A stretch of DNA of 56,973 nucleotides from a virus, in IMG/VR virus record IMGVR_UViG_3300010354_002996, positions 1-56,973 of that record; one strand, written 5' to 3'. The position numbers and the translations under genes were made by a program. Numbering within the stretch: position 1 is the stretch's first letter; every line of letters begins with the position of its first letter. Shown one piece after another: positions 20,674 through 28,380 of this stretch. Under the pieces are notes generated by a model. It was not told where the DNA came from, made no database searches, and saw only the letters and a list, made by a program, of their open reading frames with translations.

Positions 20674-21263
20674 TGCTTTATTTCACACCATTCCCAAAAC
20701 GGCAATATCAACTAAACAAAAGAACGGCGTCACAGGAAGTCACCGATATTACTCGGAGATTTACTCTTGATTCGTTTCTGAGAAATAGTCAAGTAGTATA
20801 TGACGAATATCATGTTCAAGATGGCGAAACGCCAGATACTGTTGCTTGGGATTATTATCGTGATCCTACTATGGATTGGTTGATTCTTTTAGTAAATCAA
20901 ATCAAAGATCCATATTATGATTGGCCACTTTCATACGAAAAATTTCAATCATACATAAAACAGAAATATGGTAGTGTAGAAACCGCACTAACAACTACAC
21001 ATCACTACGAATGGATCATATCAAAGTCGACCGAATATCAAACTGAAGACGAAACATTTATTGTTCCAGAACGAACACTAATAGTTGATCGAGCAAAATA
21101 TCTTACTCTTGTCGCTACTGATCGTAGAGACGTAAAGATATATGATTATGAACACGATCTAAATGAATCGCGTCGAAAGATATATCTACTAGATCTACAT
21201 CTGCTTGAACAAATTAAAGATTTACATCCAATCATATTTGACCAAGGACTATTTGTTAGATGA
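20673..21263 (+). CDS. 53: Baseplate wedge protein gp53
   Basis: 196 residues, exactly the T4 gp53 length. Diagnostic segment: VQDGETPDTVAWDYYRDPTMDWLILLVNQIKDPYYDWPLSYEKFQSYI (T4 has PEELANAIYGNPQLYWVLLMCNDNYDPYYGW). Start shares a base with the gp48 stop (TAATG) and the stop overlaps gp27 by ATGA. gp53 closes the wedge ring around the hub. Confidence 0.9.
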   Translation: MLYFTPFPKRQYQLNKRTASQEVTDITRRFTLDSFLRNSQVVYDEYHVQDGETPDTVAWDYYRDPTMDWLILLVNQIKDPYYDWPLSYEKFQSYIKQKYGSVETALTTTHHYEWIISKSTEYQTEDETFIVPERTLIVDRAKYLTLVATDRRDVKIYDYEHDLNESRRKIYLLDLHLLEQIKDLHPIIFDQGLFVR

Positions 21264-22453
21264 GTGCACCAGGACAAGCGGCAATACAATCATTTACTGT
21301 TAATGGAGTTGATGCTTCTGATATGGTTCAGGAGATTCATCTCGTTGAGAGCATATATACACAATGTGTTACTGTAATTGCTACTGTATTTGACGCAGGC
21401 GGATTTCAAGAAAAAGCAAAGCTAAAAGATAAATTGGCTAAAGTATCACTTAAAGTTCTTGATAGCGCACAATCTCCTATCGAACTTAATCTTCGAGTTG
21501 CTCAGGTATTTGATCGTTCTAGAACCGCTAAGGGCGGCGAAATGATCAAGATACGTTGTCATCCTTATGAGATGTTAAAGAACCCTGAAAAGAAAATCAC
21601 TAAAACGTATGATGATCAAAAGGTATCAGATATCGAAAAGAAAATTTTTGAAGAGTATATCAAAGGATCCGATACTAAAAAGAAAGACGTTGATATAGAA
21701 GATACTGAAGGTAAATCGAAATATTATAGCACCAATAAAACGCCGCTTCAGGTTATGAATTGGGCTAATAAAAACGGCAAGAGCGCAAAGAAACCAGGAC
21801 AACGACTATTTTATCAGACATTGCAAGATGGATACAAAATTAAGTCTATCGAATCTTTGATTGAAGATAGTTCTTCAGCAACCACTATTGAACGTAAGAC
21901 TGTTAATCTTGGTGAAAATCAAGATATGTCTAATAGTGTTAAGAGCTGGTATGTTAATCAAGATGGTGATGCAACAAACGATCTAAATGGAGCATCAGGG
22001 ACAAGAACTGTATATATCGATCCTAGAACTGGAAGACGAAAAGAAGTTGAACGCAAAGGACAAAATGGTGAAGTATCGGAAGAAAAATATGTTTATAGAT
22101 ATTTCTTAGATTCTGAATCAAATTTTCAAAGAGCTCGGGCGGGAGAAGATGTAGGAAAAAACAATGAAGAAGGCACCAAGAACGAAGCATCTCGCGCGAA
22201 GGGTCATAAACTAGATAATAGAGTTATCACAGTAACTGTTCCTTTTCTTACTAAGTATAAGGTTGGTGAGAAAACTACGTTTAATGTTGCTGCTACTGGT
22301 GACACTAAAGAAAAAGATTCTCGTTCGGGAACATATCTTATTACTGGCCATAAAGTTAGGATATATCTAGATAAAGAAACTGGAACGCCTGCAATTAAAG
22401 GTGAAAGTATATTAGAACTTAAATCGGTTGTTGATGCCGACAAGGAGTCATAA
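21260..22453 (+). CDS. 27: Baseplate central hub gp27-like
   Basis: 397 residues (T4 gp27: 391). Beta-barrel-type N-terminus (IQSFTVNGVDASDMVQEIHLVESIYTQ), then DKLAKVSLKVLDS and KTPLQVMNWANKN, in keeping with the gp27/VgrG hub fold. It is followed at once by an OB-fold gene, the usual gp27-gp5 order. A charged linker (about residues 255-310) is probably surface exposed. ATGA overlap with gp53. Confidence 0.75.
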   Translation: MSAPGQAAIQSFTVNGVDASDMVQEIHLVESIYTQCVTVIATVFDAGGFQEKAKLKDKLAKVSLKVLDSAQSPIELNLRVAQVFDRSRTAKGGEMIKIRCHPYEMLKNPEKKITKTYDDQKVSDIEKKIFEEYIKGSDTKKKDVDIEDTEGKSKYYSTNKTPLQVMNWANKNGKSAKKPGQRLFYQTLQDGYKIKSIESLIEDSSSATTIERKTVNLGENQDMSNSVKSWYVNQDGDATNDLNGASGTRTVYIDPRTGRRKEVERKGQNGEVSEEKYVYRYFLDSESNFQRARAGEDVGKNNEEGTKNEASRAKGHKLDNRVITVTVPFLTKYKVGEKTTFNVAATGDTKEKDSRSGTYLITGHKVRIYLDKETGTPAIKGESILELKSVVDADKES

Positions 22454-22455
22454 GA

Positions 22456-22833
22456 ATGAGTTTCATGTCATCTCTTCGTGGTATTTGGTATGGACAGGTT
22501 GTCGATAGAGGAACAGGACAATATTCTGGCAAAAAAGATAACTCCAAACTTGGCACATGTAAAGTAAGAATTACTGGATTAGATAAACCAGATCTACCAG
22601 CAAAAGAATGTCGTGATGCACAAGTTGCTTTACCTGTAACATCCGCTGCGATTAGTGGTGTTGGCGCTTCTCCTACTGGACTTGTAGAAGGAACTTGGGT
22701 TATTGGTATTTGGTTTGATGGAGAAGACAGCGAACAATGTCCATTGATTATTGGTTCACTTCCACACATTCAGCAGAAAAAGAATGATCGTGGTAAAGAA
22801 ACTGTCAATAACAAATTGAATATGGGTAAGTAA
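22456..22833 (+). CDS. 5: gp5 OB-fold domain as a separate protein
   Basis: 125 residues, the whole of which matches the N-terminal OB-fold of T4 gp5: GIWYGQVVDR, then GTCKVRITGLDKPDL, LPVTSAAISGVGASPTGLVEGTWVIGIWFDGEDSEQCPLIIGSLP. T4 gp5 (575 residues) continues into lysozyme and needle domains; here the protein ends after the OB-fold with a Lys/Asn-rich tail. The needle is encoded two genes downstream and no lysozyme domain is present. It probably joins the gp27 trimer to the spike. An alternative start is at 22465. Confidence 0.82.
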   Translation: MSFMSSLRGIWYGQVVDRGTGQYSGKKDNSKLGTCKVRITGLDKPDLPAKECRDAQVALPVTSAAISGVGASPTGLVEGTWVIGIWFDGEDSEQCPLIIGSLPHIQQKKNDRGKETVNNKLNMGK

Positions 22834-23649
22834 ATGCCATCCATTACAGTCAATAAGCAAACTACAACTAACACAAAACCGACCATCACTGGAACGGTTG
22901 AATTTAATCGTTCTAAAAACGAAACGATAAATGTTCGTTTGAATTATGTAACATATGATTTGTTTGGCGGCAACTTGGGAATAAAAGAATATATTGATGT
23001 TGTTCGTCCTACAGAGTGGATATTACAGTTAGATGATCCAATAAGCCCAGGCGTTTATGATATCGAAGCGTATGTATTAGATTCTACTGGCAAAATCATT
23101 GCTTCCGATGAAACTGTAAATGAACTTATAATTAATACTATTCCAGTAAATCAACAGCCTAAACCTAAGAGTTTGGCTGAAAAGTTGCAGGCTCTTGCGG
23201 CACTACAACAAGCAATGAATATACTTTCAGCAGGATCAGGCGCTTCGGTGGGAGGTCCGCATCCTGCTACAAATGATGATTCATCTACGCATCTTCATGC
23301 TCGTGGTAAAGAAGAATCAAATAAATCTGCTGAAGAACGCGATTACCAAAGAAAAAAAGCGACTGATGCAGCAAGACAAGATAAGAAGCCTAAGAATAAA
23401 ACAATTAAACAAGAAGGAGATGATCCACCTGAACCTCCTCGTAGACCTGAAGAATTGCAAGAAACTGCTGCCGACAGAGCTGATCAAGAAGAAGGGCGAG
23501 CCATGATAGAAAACGCCATAACTAGTTCTGCTCTAGAAAATATAGGCGCACCACCATTACCTTATTTTCCTCCTTCCTCTGTATCGCCTGCTGGTATAGC
23601 GCCAGATGTAGGAGCATCTACAACTCAAATCGGAACACCGACACCTTAA
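22834..23649 (+). CDS. Ig-like domain protein of the spike module
   Basis: 271 residues. Residues about 10-100 show the bacterial Ig-like pattern (TTTNTKPTITGTVEF..., EWILQLDDPISPGVYDIEAYVLDSTGK). After this comes a helical Ala/Leu segment (LAEKLQALAALQQAMNIL), then a highly charged Lys/Glu/Asp region (about 165-225), and a Pro/Ser-rich end. It sits between the OB-fold and needle genes, so it may link the two halves of the split gp5 or decorate the hub. Abuts the preceding stop (TAAATG). Confidence 0.7.
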   Translation: MPSITVNKQTTTNTKPTITGTVEFNRSKNETINVRLNYVTYDLFGGNLGIKEYIDVVRPTEWILQLDDPISPGVYDIEAYVLDSTGKIIASDETVNELIINTIPVNQQPKPKSLAEKLQALAALQQAMNILSAGSGASVGGPHPATNDDSSTHLHARGKEESNKSAEERDYQRKKATDAARQDKKPKNKTIKQEGDDPPEPPRRPEELQETAADRADQEEGRAMIENAITSSALENIGAPPLPYFPPSSVSPAGIAPDVGASTTQIGTPTP

Positions 23650-23661
23650 AGGATATTTTAA

Positions 23662-24654
23662 ATGGCTATTACTCAAGAACAAGCTATAAACTTTGCAAAA
23701 ACTTCGGGCGTTGTTCCTCCTGGTCAAAATTTTACTATAGGTAATCAACAATTTACAATGCCATCATCTTCATCTGCTGGACCCGCAGGAACAACATCAA
23801 CTTCTTCTGGTGGTAAGAAATACGGAGAAAGTAAGCCTGGAGATGGATATTCAAAGCAAGAATGGCACGGCACAAAATTGCTTGCGCGCAGCGAATCTGG
23901 CGTTGAAATCCGTATGGGAGATACTCCAGGAAACAGAGAATTTTTCATTAAGCATCCAAAAGGAGCATATATTCATATTACTGATAAAGGTAATGTAGAT
24001 TTTAGAAGTCCAGGCGCACACGCAGAAATTAATATGGATAACAGAACTATTCGTATTATGAAAGACATGACTATGGAAGTAGATGGAAATATCTCACTCA
24101 GAGCGCCAAAAGGCGAACTATTGTTAACTGGAAAATCAATTGGCATAAAATCTACTGGCGGTAACATTGATATAAATTCGGCTAAGAATATTACTCAGGA
24201 AACAGGAGAGTGGTCTACAAACGCTAGAGGTAAAGTTAACCATACTACTGGTGCTCAACATAATCATACTGTTCACGGCGAAGCGACTTTAACTTATAAT
24301 GGTGGTAAAAAAGATTCTACAACAGGAGATTCTATCACATCAGTAAGTGGTGACAGCGTTAGTATGACTGGCGGTGAACATTCTGTTCAGTCTGCTGGAA
24401 CAATGGGGTTTGGCGCTGCAGAAATAGGTATTGCTTCAACTCGTCAGACTACAATTAATGCTGTTGATGGAAACTTGACTTTGAATACAGGTGCTGTTGG
24501 TACGTTCGAAGCAACTGGTAAGTTGCAGCAGAAAGGCGCGCAAGTGTCAGTTGCAGGTGATACTTATATTGGTCAGGAATCTCTAGGCGCAACGGTAGGA
24601 CCTAAAGTCGCAACAGTTAGTGGTCCTGCAGATAAAGCGTTTGCTAAGGTATAA
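23662..24654 (+). CDS. Central spike needle (gp5/VgrG-like beta-helix)
   Basis: 330 residues. From about residue 60 (EWHGTKLLARSESGVEIRMGDTPGNREFFI) the protein is a long run of short strand repeats (GAYIHITDKGNVDFRSPG, GNISLRAPKGELLLTGKSIGIKSTGGNIDI, NAVDGNLTLNTGAVGTF), the triple-stranded beta-helix of gp5 C-terminal and VgrG needles. The N-terminal 55 residues are Ser/Gly/Pro-rich and flexible. No catalytic domain and no PAAR-type tip were found. AAGGATAT precedes the ATG. It should form the membrane-piercing tip. Confidence 0.8.
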   Translation: MAITQEQAINFAKTSGVVPPGQNFTIGNQQFTMPSSSSAGPAGTTSTSSGGKKYGESKPGDGYSKQEWHGTKLLARSESGVEIRMGDTPGNREFFIKHPKGAYIHITDKGNVDFRSPGAHAEINMDNRTIRIMKDMTMEVDGNISLRAPKGELLLTGKSIGIKSTGGNIDINSAKNITQETGEWSTNARGKVNHTTGAQHNHTVHGEATLTYNGGKKDSTTGDSITSVSGDSVSMTGGEHSVQSAGTMGFGAAEIGIASTRQTTINAVDGNLTLNTGAVGTFEATGKLQQKGAQVSVAGDTYIGQESLGATVGPKVATVSGPADKAFAKV

Positions 24655-24658
24655 AACT

Positions 24659-25951
24659 ATGAGTGCAGAAACAGATAAACTGATTGATGAATATCTAAGA
24701 TCGCGTAATGTTCCTTTGCTAGGATTAGGAGACGAATACATTTGGGATGGTAAAACGCACATATACTGCGAACATCTATTTCCTATATTAGATATTGCTG
24801 AACAGTATCCACAGTGCATGCACGCAAATAACTGTTTTGCTATTGTTCGTGATCAACAACCAAAACTTACTCAACCTATCAAAGAAAATAATAGGCTTGC
24901 ACTAGCAGCACAAATAGCAGCTAATCCAGCAACGTTTTCCGCATTATCTGGATTAATGTCTCAGCTTCCAGGTATAGATAAGGCAGTAGATGCAGTTAAA
25001 ACTGTTATAAACAACACTGCGAAACAAGTTCCAGGAAAATCTGGTCCAGCCGCTGATATAGTAAATAAAATTACTCAAGTCAATGCGCTGATGAACACTG
25101 CGCTTAAAGGACCAACATCACTTATATTTTCTACAATCATATCTAATCTTGCTAAAGGATTTCCAGAAGGTGGAACTGGAAAACTACCAGCTAACACATC
25201 AACATTACAACAAGAATTGCAAAAACTTATAGCATCAGCGAACAATCCAACTGCATATGGTGCACAGTTTAATAGAATGGCAGCTATGTTTCCACAAGTA
25301 AATATCAATAATCTTGCTGCAATGGCATCGCATTCTATTGGTAAAAAAAATCCACAGGCTTTGATTGCGGCTATTCCACAACTCGCAAGCCTTGCTGGTT
25401 CGGCACTAAAAATGCTTACTAATGGCACTAAACACGCAACAGAACAACCACAACCTGAAAAGAAAGTTCCACCTGCGCCTAAACCTAAACCTCTAATCGA
25501 ACCTAAGAATCTATTTGCTCCTAGTGCGGGTGGTAGTTCTGCAGCTATGTTAAATGGACCTGTAGGCGCACTCATGGGTATAGCCGCAACTGTAGTCAGT
25601 AATTTTAATCAAATGTCGCCAAGCCCACAAACAACATCAGCAGGAACTCAAAAACTAACAGGAACTGCGAATACGGTATATCATGGTTCGGGTCAATATC
25701 AGCCTATTGTTCAAGATAGGCGAGCGCAAGAAATGTTAGAACTTAGTCATGAGATAGAACAGCTTCAATCCGAAATCTCTAATTCAGTTGATTTAGAAAA
25801 AATTACAACTCGAACCGAAGCTGAACTTCGCGAAATATACCCTGCATTAAACGAATCGACCACAGTAGCTGAACTGATAGTTGCTATTGAAGAATGGGAA
25901 ACAAATAAGTATATTAAAGAAATTCGTGATCAGTTTCCCAATTTAAGTTAA
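24659..25951 (+). CDS. Uncharacterised baseplate/spike-module protein
   Basis: 430 residues starting MSAETDKLIDEYLRSRNVPLL (the frame is open from 24620, overlapping the needle gene). Residues 1-75 form a small domain with three cysteines (YCEH, QCMHANNC); 80-270 are Ala/Ile-rich helices (SALSGLMSQLPGIDKAVDAVKTV, NINNLAAMASHSIG); a Pro/Lys stretch (about 275-295) then leads to a second helical end. I do not recognise the family. Last gene before a predicted terminator, so it belongs to the gp48 operon. Confidence 0.72.
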   Translation: MSAETDKLIDEYLRSRNVPLLGLGDEYIWDGKTHIYCEHLFPILDIAEQYPQCMHANNCFAIVRDQQPKLTQPIKENNRLALAAQIAANPATFSALSGLMSQLPGIDKAVDAVKTVINNTAKQVPGKSGPAADIVNKITQVNALMNTALKGPTSLIFSTIISNLAKGFPEGGTGKLPANTSTLQQELQKLIASANNPTAYGAQFNRMAAMFPQVNINNLAAMASHSIGKKNPQALIAAIPQLASLAGSALKMLTNGTKHATEQPQPEKKVPPAPKPKPLIEPKNLFAPSAGGSSAAMLNGPVGALMGIAATVVSNFNQMSPSPQTTSAGTQKLTGTANTVYHGSGQYQPIVQDRRAQEMLELSHEIEQLQSEISNSVDLEKITTRTEAELREIYPALNESTTVAELIVAIEEWETNKYIKEIRDQFPNLS

Positions 25952-25988
25952 TATTGACCCATCGTTACATAACTCATTATATCGTATA

Positions 25989-26014
25989 ATCTTTGATTTG
26001 TCAAGATCTTTTTT
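25989..26014 (+). terminator. Possible rho-independent terminator before gp25
   Basis: ATCTT-T-GA pairs with TC-AAGAT (25989-25996 with 26001-26007, one bulged T) around a 4-base loop, then CTTTTTT. The stem is A+T-rich and weak. It sits between the hub operon and the gp25 promoter. Confidence 0.5.
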
Positions 26015-26017
26015 ATG

Positions 26018-26025
26018 AATAAATA
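26018..26025 (+). promoter_or_regulatory. Late promoter AATAAATA for gp25
   Basis: AATAAATA, which fits the NATAAATA form used by T4-like marine phages, is 22 bases upstream of the gp25 ATG, with AGGAAAA between. The gp25-gp6 and following gene overlap, so this promoter probably drives all of them. Confidence 0.65.
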
Positions 26026-26047
26026 AGCCTAATAGGAAAAATAATAA

Positions 26048-26482
26048 ATGGCTGACATAAGAAAGAAACCACCAGGCAAATCACAGATATTATATCGTGA
26101 CTTCGATATAGGATTCCGTCGCCATCCAGCGACGGGAAAACTATTGCTGAAGCGAAACGATGATTCTGTTAAGCAAGCTCTAAAGTATCTCGTTCTTTCA
26201 AACAAATATGAAAGACCATTTTCACCAGAATTTGGCACTGATCTAAAGCGACATTTGTTCGAAAACTTTACGCCTTTTACGTCAGAAAATTTGAAAGTAG
26301 CAATCGAAACTGCTATAAAGAACTTTGAACCTAGAGTATCTATAGATGATAATGGACAAGGTCAGGGCGTTTTTGTATATCAAAAAGAAGATCAGAACGA
26401 ACTTTTTGTAACAATTCGTTATACAAATAAAGTCACATCTACAGTAGCAGATCTAAACATTAATCTGGATAGGATTAGGTAA
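26048..26482 (+). CDS. 25: Baseplate wedge gp25
   Basis: 144 residues (T4: 132). Contains the gp25/TssE hallmarks: YRDFDIGFRRHPATG, a helix KQALKYLVLSN, RPFSPEFGTDLKRHLFE, and the conserved E-P-R core motif in FEPRVSI. gp25 seeds sheath polymerisation at the baseplate. Its stop overlaps the gp6 ATG (TAATG). Confidence 0.93.
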   Translation: MADIRKKPPGKSQILYRDFDIGFRRHPATGKLLLKRNDDSVKQALKYLVLSNKYERPFSPEFGTDLKRHLFENFTPFTSENLKVAIETAIKNFEPRVSIDDNGQGQGVFVYQKEDQNELFVTIRYTNKVTSTVADLNINLDRIR

Positions 26483-28380
26483 TGGCAGAAAATAATCTAA
26501 ACGTCTCGGGCGTAAATTTCGACGAGATTAAAAATAATCTTAGAAACTTCATAGCCGCCAAACCTGAATTTGCGGATTACGATTTTGCTGATTCGGCGCT
26601 GAACACGCTTCTTGATCTACTTGCATACAACACATATTACAACGCATTTTATGCTAATATGGCAGTGAACGAATCGTTCATTGACACAGCACAATTTTAT
26701 GACAACGTTGCTTCACGTGCAAAAGCATTAGGCTATACTATCAATTCCGCACGTGGTGCAACTGCTAATGTTAAAATCATTTTTGCTGGTAGTACTGCTA
26801 ACGCAACATTCCGTTCTATTGTTGTTCCTAAGAATACTCGATTTAATACTCTTGTGAACGGAGTTTCTTATGGGTTTGTAACGCCTCAGACATATACTAT
26901 ACCAGCAAACACAACAAATGGTTTTGCTGCACATATTAATATCGTAGAAGGCACGCCTCTAACACATAATTACTACTTTGATCGTACAGCCAACACTGCA
27001 TTTGTTCTTCCTAATGTTGGCGTAGATACAACTAGTATTTCTGTTTCAGTCACCACAAGTGGCAACACACAAGTCTATCAGCGTGCAGATAATATTCTTA
27101 CAGTGAATTCAAGTTCTCAGGTATATTATGTTGATGCTGATCGCGATCAGAAATACAAAGTATATTTCGGTGATGGTATTCTAGGCAAATTACCTGCAAC
27201 TGGTAGTAATATTGCTATCGAATATAGGGTATGTAATGGATCTACAACAAATGGTGCAAACACATATGATATTGTAGATTCAACAATTAGCAATCAGGTG
27301 GGAATTGTTATTGTTCCTGTTGGTCGTGCTAATGGTGGTTCTGCTATCGAAAGTATAGAGTCTGTGCGATTCAATTCTGTTCGACATTATGCTACTCAAA
27401 ATCGTAGCGTAACTGCTGACGATTATGAGCGTCTTGTTCTTCGTGATAATCCAGACGTTTCTGCTCTTACTGTTTGGGGTGGCGAAGAAAATGATCCTCC
27501 AATTTACGGTAAAGTGTTCATGGCACTAAAACCTAAAGTTGGAAGGTTCTTTTCTGAAAATCGTAAAAGGAAAATCGTTGAACAAATCAAAAAATATAAT
27601 ATTCGTACAATCGACGTTGAAACCACCGACCCAACATATCTATACATTCTTCCTGAAATTACTGTAAGATATAATCCAAATGATACAACAAGAACTCCTG
27701 GAGAATTGGCTGCTGCTGTTGCAAATCGAGTTGTTTCATTTGAATCAGAATATCTTTCGACGTTCTCAAAATCATTTAGGTTTTCACGGTTCCTAGAATA
27801 TCTTGACTCCACCGATCGTGCGATATCTGGCACAAATGCTATTATTCGTTTGCGTAAAACGTTCTTCCCTAATTTGACTGGGGTGAACACTTACACAATT
27901 AACTTTGATAATGCTATTCAGCGACTTGGTTCTAAAGAACTCGTTTCTGGCGTCCCGCGCCATCCTGGATTTGGTTCTGTAACATCATCTACCTTTACTT
28001 ATGCTGGATACGGTTCTTATTTCGATGATTCTGGTTTCGGTACGATTCGAATTTACTATCCTTCAACAACAGGAAGATTGAATAGAGTCTATACCAATTA
28101 CACTGCAGGATCTATAGATTATGATACAGGAACAGTCACTATAAATAATTTTGTTCCTTCTGCTATTCCTGGAGGAAATGGTTCTGAGATATCAATTATC
28201 GCCGCTCCACTTTCACCAAACGTGACGCCCATAAGAAATCAGATTCTTTTGATGTCACAAAGTGAAGTAAATGTTGTTGATGATACTACAGGAAAAACAG
28301 TTGCTGTTTCTAGAAATGTTGATACATTTGGTCAAACTGCAACAATCATAACACCATCAGTAAGGTTGTATAACTTCTAA
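26482..28380 (+). CDS. 6: Baseplate wedge gp6
   Basis: 632 residues (T4: 660). The N-terminus (VNFDEIKNNLRNFIAAKPEFADYDFADSALNTLLDLLAYNTYYNAFYANMAVNESFIDTA) is the gp6/gpJ-like signature. Further on, NRSVTADDYERLVLRDNPDVSALTVWGGEENDPP matches the wedge clamp region. gp6 dimers form the inner iris of the baseplate and clasp gp25 and gp53. Overlaps both neighbours by one base. Confidence 0.93.
   Translation: MAENNLNVSGVNFDEIKNNLRNFIAAKPEFADYDFADSALNTLLDLLAYNTYYNAFYANMAVNESFIDTAQFYDNVASRAKALGYTINSARGATANVKIIFAGSTANATFRSIVVPKNTRFNTLVNGVSYGFVTPQTYTIPANTTNGFAAHINIVEGTPLTHNYYFDRTANTAFVLPNVGVDTTSISVSVTTSGNTQVYQRADNILTVNSSSQVYYVDADRDQKYKVYFGDGILGKLPATGSNIAIEYRVCNGSTTNGANTYDIVDSTISNQVGIVIVPVGRANGGSAIESIESVRFNSVRHYATQNRSVTADDYERLVLRDNPDVSALTVWGGEENDPPIYGKVFMALKPKVGRFFSENRKRKIVEQIKKYNIRTIDVETTDPTYLYILPEITVRYNPNDTTRTPGELAAAVANRVVSFESEYLSTFSKSFRFSRFLEYLDSTDRAISGTNAIIRLRKTFFPNLTGVNTYTINFDNAIQRLGSKELVSGVPRHPGFGSVTSSTFTYAGYGSYFDDSGFGTIRIYYPSTTGRLNRVYTNYTAGSIDYDTGTVTINNFVPSAIPGGNGSEISIIAAPLSPNVTPIRNQILLMSQSEVNVVDDTTGKTVAVSRNVDTFGQTATIITPSVRLYNF

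Noticed and set aside
25075-25575. 166-residue minus-strand frame antisense to the 430-residue protein
   Set aside because: Mirror of Ala-rich coding sequence; no promoter, ribosome site or motif.
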